DNA of 64,000 nucleotides from Flavipsychrobacter sp. (GTDB lineage Bacteria > Bacteroidota > Bacteroidia > Chitinophagales > Chitinophagaceae), in NCBI GenBank assembly GCA_041392855.1, contig JAWKLD010000002.1, forward strand, positions 186,001 through 250,000, in the 5' to 3' direction. The notes under the pieces are model-generated. The model was not told the origin of the DNA and ran no database searches. It worked only from the letters and a program-made list of their open reading frames with translations. Below, one piece after another: positions 24,146-32,924 of the stretch (position 1 is the first letter of the stretch; each line of letters opens with the position of its first letter). Both the position numbers and the translations under genes were made by a program.

Positions 24146-25429
24146 CTAGCTGAAAATAGCTAGTGTATAGTTCGATTTACCTTTTTGCACTAACACATAC
24201 TTACCATTCAGCAAATGTGATGTTTGTACTATAAAATCATCACCTACCTTCTCTTTATTAATGCTTACACCACCTTGCTTTAGCATCTTTTTAGCCTCAC
24301 CTTTCGAAGCAAACACACCACTATCTGCTAAAAAGCTTACCACATCAAGTCCTTCACCTTCCAAGCTATTTTTTGCTGCAGTAGCTTGCGGCACACCATC
24401 CATTACTTCCAATAGCTGTTGTTCATTGAACGACTTCAGTATTTCTACCGCCTCGTTCCCTTTGCTGAATAATATACCCGAGGCTTGCTGCGCAAATGCT
24501 AGATCTTCTTCGCTATGCACCATTATAGTTAATTCCTCCGCCAATGCTTTTTGCAACGCACGTTGGTGTGGTGCTTCCTTATGTTGTTCTATAAGCGCTT
24601 TCAACTCCTCTACCGGGCGGAAAGAGAATATATAAGACAGCTTCTCGGCTTCTTCGTCCGACTGCTTCAACCAGAACTGGTAGAACTGATATGGAGACGT
24701 ACGTTTAGGGTCTAACCAGATATTACCACTTTCCGTTTTTCCGAATTTACTACCGTCACTCTTAGTAATAAGTGGACTTGTAAATGCAAAAGCCTCATTA
24801 TCTCCCATACGACGGATAAGCTCTGTACCTGTGGTCATATTACCCCATTGGTCAGCACCACCAAACTGAAGCTTTACATTATTATGCTTATTCAGATAGT
24901 AAAAGTCGTATGCTTGTATCAATTGGTAACTGAATTCAGTAAATGAAAGACCAGTTTCCAAACGTTTTTTCACAGAATCCTTTGCCATCATATAACCAAC
25001 TGTTATATGTTTACCCACATCTCTGATAAATTCAAGAAAACTATAATCCTTCAACCACTCGTAGTTATTTACTAAAACCGCTGCATTTTCTTTAGCATCA
25101 TCAAAATCTAGAAATTTCTCCAACTGAGCTCGTATACCCGCAATGTTATGAGCGAGTGTATCCGCATCTAGCAAATTGCGTTCAGCAGATTTGCCCGAGG
25201 GATCTCCGATCATACCTGTAGCACCGCCAAGTAACGCAAATGGCTTATGACCAGCACGTTGCAAGCGCATCAAGAGCGTTATTTGTAGCAAACTACCCAC
25301 GTGTAAGCTATCTGCAGTAGGGTCGAATCCTACATATCCGGCAGTCACTTCTTTTTGTAGTTGCTCCTCAACACCAGGCATTATATCCTGTACTAAATTT
25401 CTTTCTCTTAGATCTTTTATCAAGTCCAT
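24146..25429 (-). CDS. tyrS: Tyrosyl-tRNA synthetase
   Basis: This 427-residue class I synthetase charges tRNA-Tyr. It has the HIGH-type motif HVGS at residues 43-46 (PTADSLHVGSLLQ), LLGGATGMIGDPSGKS, the KMSKS-type loop KFGKT at 228-232, and a C-terminal S4 RNA-binding domain (KGEAKKMLKQGGVSINKEKV). The ATG at 25429 is chosen because the upstream in-frame TTG at 25456 is part of the -7 element TATTTTTG (25454-25461). The next gene begins 35 bases downstream of the stop. Confidence 0.95.
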   Translation of the reverse strand: MDLIKDLRERNLVQDIMPGVEEQLQKEVTAGYVGFDPTADSLHVGSLLQITLLMRLQRAGHKPFALLGGATGMIGDPSGKSAERNLLDADTLAHNIAGIRAQLEKFLDFDDAKENAAVLVNNYEWLKDYSFLEFIRDVGKHITVGYMMAKDSVKKRLETGLSFTEFSYQLIQAYDFYYLNKHNNVKLQFGGADQWGNMTTGTELIRRMGDNEAFAFTSPLITKSDGSKFGKTESGNIWLDPKRTSPYQFYQFWLKQSDEEAEKLSYIFSFRPVEELKALIEQHKEAPHQRALQKALAEELTIMVHSEEDLAFAQQASGILFSKGNEAVEILKSFNEQQLLEVMDGVPQATAAKNSLEGEGLDVVSFLADSGVFASKGEAKKMLKQGGVSINKEKVGDDFIVQTSHLLNGKYVLVQKGKSNYTLAIFS

Positions 25430-25453
25430 TGTATCAAGTGGTTCAAGAAGAGG

Positions 25454-25461
25454 CAAAAATA
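25454..25461 (-). promoter_or_regulatory. -7 promoter element of tyrS
   Basis: The minus strand reads TATTTTTG, a full match to TAnnTTTG, 24 bases before the ATG at 25429. It rules out the in-frame TTG at 25456 as the start. Confidence 0.55.
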
Positions 25462-25543
25462 AGATTTATGGGTTTCCTACCTAGCATAAAGCTGAAAATG
25501 CTTGAATTTGAGCTAAAAAACTGATTAAAAGGTTGTTGAGTAC

Positions 25544-25551
25544 TAATTTTG
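25544..25551 (+). promoter_or_regulatory. -7 promoter element of the DUF6089-type gene
   Basis: TAATTTTG is a full consensus match, with a leader of about 75 bases before the TTG start at 25629. Confidence 0.45.
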
Positions 25552-25628
25552 CTTTTAACAGTATCTTTTGTTTTTCGAAAAATGTTTATATCTTTCGCTA
25601 TCAACTGTCAATTAAAATTAAATAGGTC

Positions 25629-26501
25629 TTGAAACGTATTATACTATCATTAGCGCTATTGATGCCCATCTTCGCTATGGGTCAGGCACACCACGAGATA
25701 GGTTTGTCTGCAGGTGTAAGCAGCTACTATGGAGATTTGCAGGATAAGCTGTTTCCAGATTATGGAATGAAGCCTGTAGCTGGTATAATGTATAAATACT
25801 TTATGAATCCGCATGTGGGTGTTCGTTTTGGTGTTGCATATACCAACCTTACAGCGGCTGACAGCCTTTCGGATATTCAAGCAAAGCGAGAGCGTAACCT
25901 ACGTTTTGCAACTAACCTATTTGAAGTTCATGGAGGTTTTGAATTAAACTTACTACCTATCGAAAAGGATAGAATGAAGTTTACTCCTTATGTATTTGGA
26001 GGTGTTGCCATTTTCCAATTCAACCCATATACTGACGGACCTCAAAACGAGAAAATCTACTTAAGACCTCTTAGCACAGAAGGACAAGGTATTCCAATAT
26101 ACCCTGACCGTGAGGAATATAATTTAGTGAATGTAGCGTTCCCATTTGGTGGTGGTATCAAAGCATTCATTGGCGAAACATTCATGTTGAGCACAGAGAT
26201 AGGTTTCCGTTATACAAACACTGACTATCTTGATGACGTAAGTAAATCTTATGTAAACTTTGACACTCTTAAGGCTTACAGAGGCGGTCAAGCAGTTGAC
26301 TATGCATTCCGTACTGATGAACATAAAACTTGGGATGGTAACTACCCTGACTATAAATACCAACGTGGTGACAGCAAACAATACGACTGGTATTGGTTTG
26401 GTACATTCACTGCTACTATCTACCTAAGAGCGTTTGGTAATGCCAACGAATACTGGCAAGCACACTGCCCTGCTTTCTTAAGAAGCGGTAGAACAAGATA
26501 A
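25629..26501 (+). CDS. DUF6089-type outer-membrane beta-barrel protein
   Basis: This 290-residue protein has a signal peptide (MKRIILSLALLMPIFAMGQ) and a barrel resembling the DUF6089 family, common in Bacteroidota: HHEIGLSAGVSSYYGDLQ, PVAGIMYKYFMNPHVGVRFG, and TPYVFGGVAIFQFNP. The start codon is TTG: the in-frame triplet two codons upstream is a stop, and the next internal ATG would remove the signal peptide. The function of this family is unknown. It stands alone, with a -7 element at 25544 and a terminator hairpin after it. Confidence 0.82.
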   Translation: MKRIILSLALLMPIFAMGQAHHEIGLSAGVSSYYGDLQDKLFPDYGMKPVAGIMYKYFMNPHVGVRFGVAYTNLTAADSLSDIQAKRERNLRFATNLFEVHGGFELNLLPIEKDRMKFTPYVFGGVAIFQFNPYTDGPQNEKIYLRPLSTEGQGIPIYPDREEYNLVNVAFPFGGGIKAFIGETFMLSTEIGFRYTNTDYLDDVSKSYVNFDTLKAYRGGQAVDYAFRTDEHKTWDGNYPDYKYQRGDSKQYDWYWFGTFTATIYLRAFGNANEYWQAHCPAFLRSGRTR

Positions 26502-26528
26502 TAAGTACAAAGAAGGTTTAATGAATAA

Positions 26529-26565
26529 TAAAAAGCGGTCAAGCATAGCTTGAATCGCTTTTTTC
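26529..26565. terminator. Terminator between the DUF6089-type gene and hisS
   Basis: An imperfect stem (AAAAGCG-TCAAGC paired with GCTTGA-CGCTTTT, small internal bulge) with a 3-base loop is followed by a T-run. It is preceded by an A-run, so it can serve both convergent genes. Confidence 0.75.
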
Positions 26566-26584
26566 ATATAGATATATTTTGTCC

Positions 26585-27979
26585 TTATCCTTTTAAAGTT
26601 GCAATGGCTTTATTTATATCTACAACTTCTTGTTCACCCGTCACAAAGTTTTTCAAGCTCATTTTATTGGCTTTTATTTCATCTTCTCCTGCTATGATCA
26701 CATAAGGCACCCCACGCTTATTGGCATACTTCATTTGTTTATCAAACTTTACTGCGTCAGGATAAAGTTCAGCATTGATTCCTGCCTTTCTTATTTGCTT
26801 CAGCATATTTAATGAATACTGCTCGCTAGCTCCTCCAAAGTTGACCAACATCACCTCTATACCAGAGCTTAACTCTTCAGGGAATAACGAGAGCTCTTCC
26901 AACACATCATACATCCTATCGATACCAAAAGACACACCTACTCCCGACATATTTTTCAGCCCAAACAGTCCTGTCAGGTCATCATATCGTCCACCGCCAC
27001 CTATGCTGCCCATCTTCACGGCATCGCAAGCAACCTCTACTATAACACCTGTATAGTAATTCAGCCCACGAGCTAAGCTTATATCTACTACTACTTCCCC
27101 TCCCCACTCTTCATCTTTTATAGTATTATAATACTCCAATGTGGTTTTTAATTCTTGTATTCCTTCCTTGCCCATGTCACTATCAGCCATAAATGCTTCT
27201 AGCTTTGTGAGTTTTTCGGCATTATCTCCGGTAATTGCTATTACTTCCTTAACAGTATCAATTCCCTTGTCACTAATACCTCTTTCGGCTAACTCCTCAG
27301 CTACTTTTTCCCAGCCTATTTTATCTAGCTTATCAAGAGCAATGGTTATCTCCATCATCTTGTCGGGCATACCACAGATATCAGCCAGGCCTGCCAATAG
27401 CTTTCTGCTATTGATCTTTATACTGATCTGCGGTAATTGTAATTGATGAAAAGCACTTTGATAAATACATAGCAATTCTGCTTCATTAATTAAAGACGTA
27501 CTACCAACAACGTCTGCATCACACTGCCAAAACTCTCTGTACCTACCCTTTTGTGGACGATCAGCACGCCAAACGGGTTGCATCTGGTATCTACGAAAAG
27601 GAAAGGCCAAATCATTTTGGTTCATTACAACAAAACGAGCAAATGGTATCGTTAGGTCATATCGCAAAGCCCTTTCTGTTACTACAGGTGTTGTGTATGG
27701 CTTATCCAACATTTTCGCCCACTCTGCATCTAGCTCTTCTCTCTTCTTATCTTTCTTCTCATGCAACCCATTATTCAATATTTTAAATATCAAACGGTCA
27801 CCCTCTTCTCCATACTTACCTGTCAGTGTAGTTAAATTTTCCATTGCAGGTGTCTCCAAAGGCTGGAAACCATAACGCTCAAATATTGTTTTCAATGTGC
27901 CTAATATATACTGCCTCCTTCTCACTACAATTGGTGAGAAATCTCTTGTTCCTTGTGGTATTGACGGTTTTGTAGCCAT
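26585..27979 (-). CDS. hisS: Histidyl-tRNA synthetase
   Basis: This 464-residue class II synthetase starts MATKPSIPQGTRDFSP. Motif 2 is in RYQMQPVWRADRPQKGRYREF, histidine-specific LARGLNYYTGVIVEV follows, then GSIGGGGRYDDLTGLFG and motif 3 in GVGVSFGIDRMYDVL. The C-terminal anticodon-binding domain follows (VMLVNFGG...LNMLKQIRKAGINAELYPD). The ATG at 27979 leaves a 13-base gap to the upstream phosphatase gene; the possible start at 28012 would overlap that gene. The two probably share the promoter at 28469-28499. Confidence 0.95.
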   Translation of the reverse strand: MATKPSIPQGTRDFSPIVVRRRQYILGTLKTIFERYGFQPLETPAMENLTTLTGKYGEEGDRLIFKILNNGLHEKKDKKREELDAEWAKMLDKPYTTPVVTERALRYDLTIPFARFVVMNQNDLAFPFRRYQMQPVWRADRPQKGRYREFWQCDADVVGSTSLINEAELLCIYQSAFHQLQLPQISIKINSRKLLAGLADICGMPDKMMEITIALDKLDKIGWEKVAEELAERGISDKGIDTVKEVIAITGDNAEKLTKLEAFMADSDMGKEGIQELKTTLEYYNTIKDEEWGGEVVVDISLARGLNYYTGVIVEVACDAVKMGSIGGGGRYDDLTGLFGLKNMSGVGVSFGIDRMYDVLEELSLFPEELSSGIEVMLVNFGGASEQYSLNMLKQIRKAGINAELYPDAVKFDKQMKYANKRGVPYVIIAGEDEIKANKMSLKNFVTGEQEVVDINKAIATLKG

Positions 27980-27992
27980 AAAAGCTATCTTT

Positions 27993-28451
27993 CTATTTAT
28001 TGTATTTATCAATTATTTTATCGCAGGTACGGTCTATCAACTCATATACATGGGTGTATCCTTCTTTACCTCCATAATAAGGGTCTGGCACAGACTGTTC
28101 TTTTGCTTCACCTAGCTCATCAAGAAAAAGCATCAACTTATCTGCATGAGGTGTGTGCTTTGCTATATGCATTAAGTCACTGTACACACTAGTATCCATT
28201 GCATATATCTTATCATAAGTAACCAGATCAGACTTACTGAATTGTTGTGCCCTTTGCCCTGCAATATCTACCCCATGTAGCTTACATATTTCTTGCGAGT
28301 GCTGATGTGGAGCACTACCTATATGATAAGAACCTGTGCCAGCAGAGGCTACTTCCCAATCTAAACCATGTGCTTTTGCTTTTTGTCCCATTACCCCTTC
28401 GGCTATCGGCGAACGACAAATATTGCCCAAGCATACCATTAGTATCTTCAT
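27993..28451 (-). CDS. Low-molecular-weight protein-tyrosine phosphatase
   Basis: This 152-residue enzyme has the P-loop CLGNICRS (Cys7 nucleophile, Arg13) at the N-terminus and the general-acid loop DPYYGG (Asp123). Cytoplasmic members remove phosphate from tyrosine-phosphorylated proteins, often BY-kinases in polysaccharide export. Some act on phosphoarginine, but the Ile at the position after CLGN does not decide this. Glycosyltransferase genes lie just upstream (28.5-30.6 kb), although no BY-kinase is visible. It is directly upstream of hisS and probably co-transcribed with it. Confidence 0.9.
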   Translation of the reverse strand: MKILMVCLGNICRSPIAEGVMGQKAKAHGLDWEVASAGTGSYHIGSAPHQHSQEICKLHGVDIAGQRAQQFSKSDLVTYDKIYAMDTSVYSDLMHIAKHTPHADKLMLFLDELGEAKEQSVPDPYYGGKEGYTHVYELIDRTCDKIIDKYNK

Positions 28452-28468
28452 AATAAACTATACACTTA

Positions 28469-28499
28469 CAAAGCTATCTATTTTAGATGTGTTTATCAA
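28469..28499 (-). promoter_or_regulatory. Promoter of the phosphatase-hisS operon
   Basis: On the minus strand TTG (28497-28499), a 20-base spacer and TAGCTTTG (28469-28476) give a complete Bacteroidota promoter, 17 bases before the ATG. Confidence 0.7.
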
Positions 28500-28511
28500 C
28501 GCGGAATAGAC

Positions 28512-29396
28512 TTATCTCATCTTGTGCTTCAGCAGCTTCCACATCATCACTTTTACGTAGTATCTAAAGTATTCTTTTGCAGAAAATATCCATTTGAAGA
28601 GTATGTAATATGCCCCCTTCCCTTTTCTATAAGCCATTATTTCCAGCTCGTGCTTCATCATTGTTTTGAGTAGCTTTAGCTGCTTTGCAGGCTCTGTACT
28701 TGCATTGGCTATATGATATACCAATGCATCAGCATAATAATAGTTGGTGTATCCCAACTCCGTAAATTGATAACACCATAAATGATCTTCTCCATACATG
28801 AAGAAACGCTCATCTAGCCTTCCTCCTTCAAGCTTTCCGATCATATCCTTGGGCATCATCATAAAAGCTCCGCTTACCCAATCGCAACCTGTACTAAAAT
28901 CTCCTTTAAAATATTGATTCAACATCAAGATGGCTCTTTGACGATAGGGCAGTAAAAGCAATAATGGCCTCATAATATCCAGTAGCTCATTCCTAATACT
29001 TCTAAACCTCCTAGCCATATTCTGATATCTACCATCAGGATACACCACCTTAACACTTAAGGCTCCCAAATGAGCTATTTCTTGATATTTATATGCTGCC
29101 TTACTGATACAGTCTTCAGTCAAATAGGTATCGCTATTAAGGAGTAAAATCAAATCTCCTTTAGCATGGCTAATTCCTAAATTATTCCCTTTAGCAAAAC
29201 CTCCGTTCTCTTTACTTTTCACCAAGTTAATGGAAGGGAATTTTACGAGAAAGTCATCAGGATCATCTTTTGTTGACGCATTATCTACCAGTATTATCTC
29301 ATAGTCCACTTCTTTGGTGTACGCTATCACACTAGCGATACAGTCGCAGGTAAGCTGAAAGGTATTGTAATTAATAATGACTATGGATACTAACAT
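28512..29396 (-). CDS. Family 2 glycosyltransferase (rhamnosyltransferase-like)
   Basis: This protein of about 294 residues has a GT-A fold, opening MLVSIVIINYNTFQLT. The UDP/dTDP-sugar-binding VDNASTKDD, the metal-binding LLLNSDTYL, GCDWVSGAFMMMPKD, and the base-containing FFMYGEDHLWCYQFTELG match WbbL-like rhamnosyltransferases. It adds one sugar to a lipid-linked or surface glycan; donor and acceptor are unknown. ATG at 29396 is preceded by GGAG at a suitable distance and starts the domain normally. The ATG at 29426, ten codons earlier, is an alternative, since a -7 element (TATTTTTG, minus, 29437-29444) lies upstream of both. It is divergent from the next glycosyltransferase. Confidence 0.88.
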   Translation of the reverse strand: MLVSIVIINYNTFQLTCDCIASVIAYTKEVDYEIILVDNASTKDDPDDFLVKFPSINLVKSKENGGFAKGNNLGISHAKGDLILLLNSDTYLTEDCISKAAYKYQEIAHLGALSVKVVYPDGRYQNMARRFRSIRNELLDIMRPLLLLLPYRQRAILMLNQYFKGDFSTGCDWVSGAFMMMPKDMIGKLEGGRLDERFFMYGEDHLWCYQFTELGYTNYYYADALVYHIANASTEPAKQLKLLKTMMKHELEIMAYRKGKGAYYILFKWIFSAKEYFRYYVKVMMWKLLKHKMR

Positions 29397-29521
29397 ATAC
29401 TCCAGTGCAAGTCTTACTCCTTGCATTTAAACTCAACAAAAATAGTAAAAATCACTCCCCCTATTATACCACTAACAATTAACAACTGTAACAAATAAGT
29501 AATTAGTATTTTTACTTGCAA

Positions 29522-30643
29522 ATGAGTACATCAAAGTGCAATATCCTGTGTATTGCTCCATACAATATTATTCCTGTAAAAAGTGGGGGGCAAGCAGCTA
29601 TTGTTAGCCTACATCATGCACTTGGAGGGCTCTGCACCGACCATATTGCAGGAGCAACAAGTAATACTGAACACAATTATTCATTTACAACACATCCTAT
29701 CTATGCATCCAGTCCCACGAAATACATTCCTTATTATAAGGCTGGGCAGTTAACCAAACTTGCTAAAGAAAACAATATCACACATATTATTTGTGAGCAC
29801 CCTTACATGGCAATCAATGCCATGCATGTAGCTAAGCGCATGGGCATACCTTGGTATATCAGAAGTCACAATATAGAGTCTGAACGTTTCAGAGCATTAG
29901 GTAAACCATGGTGGTGGCTACTTCGCCACTATGAGCAATATGCCATGAAAAGATCAAATGGCATTTTTTTCATCACTCAAGAAGATGCCACATGGGCTAT
30001 TGACAACTTTAAAATAGCCCAAGATAAATGCCATACTATTCCCTTTGGGACCAACATAAAAAGTTTGCCCAAGCAAAACTTACTGGCTAAAGCCACATTA
30101 GGCAAGCAATTAAACATTGACCCCAACTCTCCATGGTTATATTTTTTAGGGGCACTTGATTACACCCCTAATAGCGAAGCTGTTGGTTATATCATAAACG
30201 AAGTACTTCCTTTAATAGAGGAAAAAGGTTATCAGATCCTTATAGGAGGTAAGGGACTGCCCGAAGCACTACAGCAGCTCATCAGCAAGAATAACAATAT
30301 ACATTACCTAGGTTTTGTTGACGATCTTGATATGTTTCTTCATGCTTGTGACATAATGCTCAATCCTGTCTTAAAAGGCGGCGGCATAAAAACCAAAGCT
30401 GTTGAAGCCCTTGCTTACAACAATACAGTTATAAGTACAGAAAGTGGAGCAGCAGGTATTTCCCAACAAGCTTGCGGAGATAAGCTTTCTATTACTAAAG
30501 ACTATTATTGGGCAGCTTTCGCTGATGCTATTAATACCGCAGTTACACAAAATATAAGTACACCTGAAAGCTTTTATGAAACCTACTACAATGGCAATAT
30601 TGCCAAAAAGGTATTGGGCATAATTAACAGCACTAGTCGCTAG
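29522..30643 (+). CDS. Family 4 glycosyltransferase
   Basis: This 373-residue GT-B enzyme starts MSTSKCNILCIAPYNIIPVKSGG. The N-terminal acceptor domain includes the conserved YIRSHNIESERFRAL. The C-terminal donor domain has LYFLGALDYTPNSEAVGYI, YQILIGGKGLP, NNIHYLGFVDDLD, and the sugar-binding NPVLKGGGIKTKAVEALAYN. This pattern fits the GT4 group that transfers sugars onto exported polysaccharides. The ATG at 29522 is used; a TTG two codons earlier (29516) is unlikely. Its 3' end overlaps the convergent DUF4159 gene by 11 bases, so there is no terminator between them. Confidence 0.88.
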   Translation: MSTSKCNILCIAPYNIIPVKSGGQAAIVSLHHALGGLCTDHIAGATSNTEHNYSFTTHPIYASSPTKYIPYYKAGQLTKLAKENNITHIICEHPYMAINAMHVAKRMGIPWYIRSHNIESERFRALGKPWWWLLRHYEQYAMKRSNGIFFITQEDATWAIDNFKIAQDKCHTIPFGTNIKSLPKQNLLAKATLGKQLNIDPNSPWLYFLGALDYTPNSEAVGYIINEVLPLIEEKGYQILIGGKGLPEALQQLISKNNNIHYLGFVDDLDMFLHACDIMLNPVLKGGGIKTKAVEALAYNNTVISTESGAAGISQQACGDKLSITKDYYWAAFADAINTAVTQNISTPESFYETYYNGNIAKKVLGIINSTSR

Positions 30644-31292
30644 TAGTTAAAGCGTACTGAACTATATTAGCTCCCATTTGCAATGCCGTCTCATGATGCT
30701 CTCGAGTATCATTATGTACCTCTAGGTCTTCCCATCCGTCACCCAAGTCTGTCTCCGTTGTATAAAAACACACCAGCCTTCCTTCATATATTAAACCATA
30801 ACCTTTAGGCGGCTTTTTATCATGCTCATGTATTTTAGGTAAGCCTTGCTGAAACTGAAATTTTTGATGGTATATAGGATGTGAGAATGGTAATTCTACT
30901 AACTCTAGATCAGGAAATAATTGCTTAAGTGCAGGACGCACATACTTATCCATACCATAGTTATCATCTATGTGTAGAAAACCACCCGACTTTAAGTAAT
31001 TACGCAAATTATCTGCTTCTCTTTCTGACATGGCCCATCTACCATGCCCTGTCATGTGCAAAAACGGATAATTAAATATTTCTGCATCACCTATTCTTAC
31101 TTGCGCTTCTTGTGCATCAAAATTGGTATGTAACTGTTGATTACAGTATTGTGCTAAGTTTTTCAAAGCAGTAGGATTAGCATACCAGTCGCCACCACCG
31201 TTATAAACCAGCAACCCCAGCTTAATAGTTTGAGCGGGAGCGCTAACTGCAATTATTGTAGACAATAAGAGCGTACTTAAAACTCTATACAT
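30633..31292 (-). CDS. Exported DUF4159 protein
   Basis: This 219-residue protein has a signal peptide (MYRVLSTLLLSTIIAVSAPAQ) and a DUF4159 domain, a glutamine-amidotransferase-like alpha/beta fold: LGLLVYNGGGDWYANPTALKNL, FLHMTGHGRWAMSEREADNLRNYLKSGGFLHIDDNYG (in two halves), and ELPFSHPIYHQKFQF. The family is uncharacterised. Its start overlaps the end of rsmE by 8 bases, so the two are translationally linked. Its 3' end overlaps the convergent glycosyltransferase. Confidence 0.85.
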   Translation of the reverse strand: MYRVLSTLLLSTIIAVSAPAQTIKLGLLVYNGGGDWYANPTALKNLAQYCNQQLHTNFDAQEAQVRIGDAEIFNYPFLHMTGHGRWAMSEREADNLRNYLKSGGFLHIDDNYGMDKYVRPALKQLFPDLELVELPFSHPIYHQKFQFQQGLPKIHEHDKKPPKGYGLIYEGRLVCFYTTETDLGDGWEDLEVHNDTREHHETALQMGANIVQYALTTSD

Positions 31293-32007
31293 GGTTTATA
31301 ATATTAAAAAAGCTACAAGCTGCTATTGCTGCAGTTTCCGTCCTTAACCTTTGGTTACCCATAGATATAGATCGAAAGCCATGCTTTATGCTTAAAGCTA
31401 CTTCATCTTGTGTAAAGTCCCCTTCCGGGCCTATAAGTATTAACGTTTCTTTGCCTACCTCTGCAGCTTCTTGCAAGGGCATTCTTTCTATCTCAGACAT
31501 GCAGTGTGCTATAAGTTTTTGCTCCACATGTTTATACTGCTCTATCACTTCTTCAAACAGAGCTATCTCTTGCAACACTGGCAGGTAAAACTGTTGCGAC
31601 TGGATCAAAGCTGCCGAGAGAATACCTTTCCAACGCTCTTCTTTTACCCTCACCCGTTCTGTTCTTGTACTCTGTATCGGGATTATGCTTTTAATGCCCA
31701 GCTCTGTTGCTTTTTCCAACAGCCATTCATTTCTACTTGTATTCTTGGTAAAGGAAATACCTAAATGAATCTTAGGTTCTATGGGATCGTGCGTGACCAC
31801 TTGAGCAACATGCACTATACATTTTTTCTTACTTGCCTCCTTTATTGTTGTAAAAGCTTGCAAGCCATCGCCGTTGGTTAATTCTAGACCATCACCAACC
31901 TGCATACGAAGCACTTGTAACACATGCCTGCTAGTTGCATCTGTCAGTTGTACATCAGCACCTTCTACTAAGGTGCCATCATGAAAAAAGAGGGATTCCT
32001 TTGCCAT
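31285..32007 (-). CDS. rsmE: 16S rRNA (uracil-1498-N3)-methyltransferase
   Basis: This 240-residue SPOUT-class methyltransferase has an N-terminal PUA-like domain (ATSRHVLQVLRMQVGDGLELTNGDG) and the knotted S-adenosylmethionine-binding end (LILIGPEGDFTQDEV, GNQRLRTETAAIAA). It methylates U1498 in helix 44 of 16S rRNA. Just before the ATG the minus strand reads TTTATCTTGCCTTC, one base short of a -7 element, so the message may be nearly leaderless. It is followed directly by the DUF4159 gene. Confidence 0.93.
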   Translation of the reverse strand: MAKESLFFHDGTLVEGADVQLTDATSRHVLQVLRMQVGDGLELTNGDGLQAFTTIKEASKKKCIVHVAQVVTHDPIEPKIHLGISFTKNTSRNEWLLEKATELGIKSIIPIQSTRTERVRVKEERWKGILSAALIQSQQFYLPVLQEIALFEEVIEQYKHVEQKLIAHCMSEIERMPLQEAAEVGKETLILIGPEGDFTQDEVALSIKHGFRSISMGNQRLRTETAAIAACSFFNIINHV

Positions 32008-32034
32008 GAAGGCAAGATAAATAAACTTGGTCTA

Positions 32035-32619
32035 TCAACGCAATACCAAGTTTTTTTCTTCTATCATTTTACGCAAATTGATCAAGCCGTAACGCATACG
32101 ACCAAGAGCCGTATTAATACTAACACCTGTGAGCTCAGAAATATCCTTGAAGCTTAAATCTGCATATATTCTAAGCACAACCACTTCTCGCTGTTCTTCC
32201 GGCAAGCTTTCTACTAATTTCCTGACACTACTATGCGCTTCTCTTCTTTCCATAGCATCAGAAGCTCCGTACGTACTCGCGGGTAGTATATCTGTAATAT
32301 CCGTACCATCAGGCAAAACAACAGATACATTATGCTTTACTTTTCGGAAATGATCCATACATAAGTTATGAGCGACACGCATAGCCCATGGCAGAAATTT
32401 ACCTTGTTCTGCATACTTGCCCTTTCTTATGGTCTTGATCATTTTAAGAAATGCATCCTGAAATATATCATCAGCTGTAAATTCATCCTTCACCAGCATG
32501 AATATGGCTGTATATATCTTGTCCTTATATCTATTAATGAGGATCTCTAAAGCACTTTGATTGCCATTTCTAAAGGCATTGATCAACTCTGCGTCGCTGT
32601 ATTGTTGGATTGCTTGCAT
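32035..32619 (-). CDS. ECF-type RNA polymerase sigma factor
   Basis: This 194-residue sigma-70-family protein has region 2 (about residues 10-95; ALEILINRYKDKIYTAIFML, DDIFQDAFLKM, FLPWAMRVAHNLCMDHFR). A linker follows, then region 4 with a helix-turn-helix (about 130-190; LPEEQREVVVLRIYADLSFKDISELTGVSINTALGRMRYG). There is no region 1 or 3, so it is extracytoplasmic-function type. No anti-sigma gene is adjacent: rsmE lies downstream and a 300-base gene-free stretch upstream. Its trigger cannot be inferred. Confidence 0.92.
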   Translation of the reverse strand: MQAIQQYSDAELINAFRNGNQSALEILINRYKDKIYTAIFMLVKDEFTADDIFQDAFLKMIKTIRKGKYAEQGKFLPWAMRVAHNLCMDHFRKVKHNVSVVLPDGTDITDILPASTYGASDAMERREAHSSVRKLVESLPEEQREVVVLRIYADLSFKDISELTGVSINTALGRMRYGLINLRKMIEEKNLVLR

Positions 32620-32924
32620 AACTTCTAATTTTACTACCTAGGTATAGGTTTAAACCTTATCCAATAAGTCTTTTTTAAAGTAGAAGTTTTGCTATAAGTC
32701 GAGTCGTTTACTGTTAATTAACGTTTGTTGGCACAATCTATTGTGCTTTCTTAATAGCAATATATAGATTTTTTTAGATTTTCAAATACTATTATTGCCA
32801 TTTTAACCTTTTAGACGGCCTATTGAGCCCCTATGTTGGGCTTATCCCTTATAAATGATTTTTTTATGACAAAAGAGCACTACAGCTTGATTGCTATAGC
32901 GCTCTTTTATATAATCTATGTCTC
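32620..32924. other. Gene-free interval between the sigma factor and the choice-of-anchor-I gene
   Basis: I see no ORF with coding character in these 305 bases. It must hold the sigma-factor promoter, although no full TAnnTTTG was found close to the start. It also holds a small hairpin (AGCCC/GGGCT, 32826-32842) and the terminator at 32871-32909. Confidence 0.5.
32871..32909 (-). terminator. Terminator of the choice-of-anchor-I gene
   Basis: An imperfect stem (AAAAGAGC...CTACAGC paired with GCTATAG...GCTCTTTT) is followed on the minus strand by a gap and a T-run, 15 bases after the stop. Confidence 0.7.

Noticed and set aside
32620..32870. Search for an anti-sigma gene or small RNA beside the ECF sigma factor
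   Set aside because: No ORF of coding character and no promoter-terminator pair for a separate transcript could be supported.
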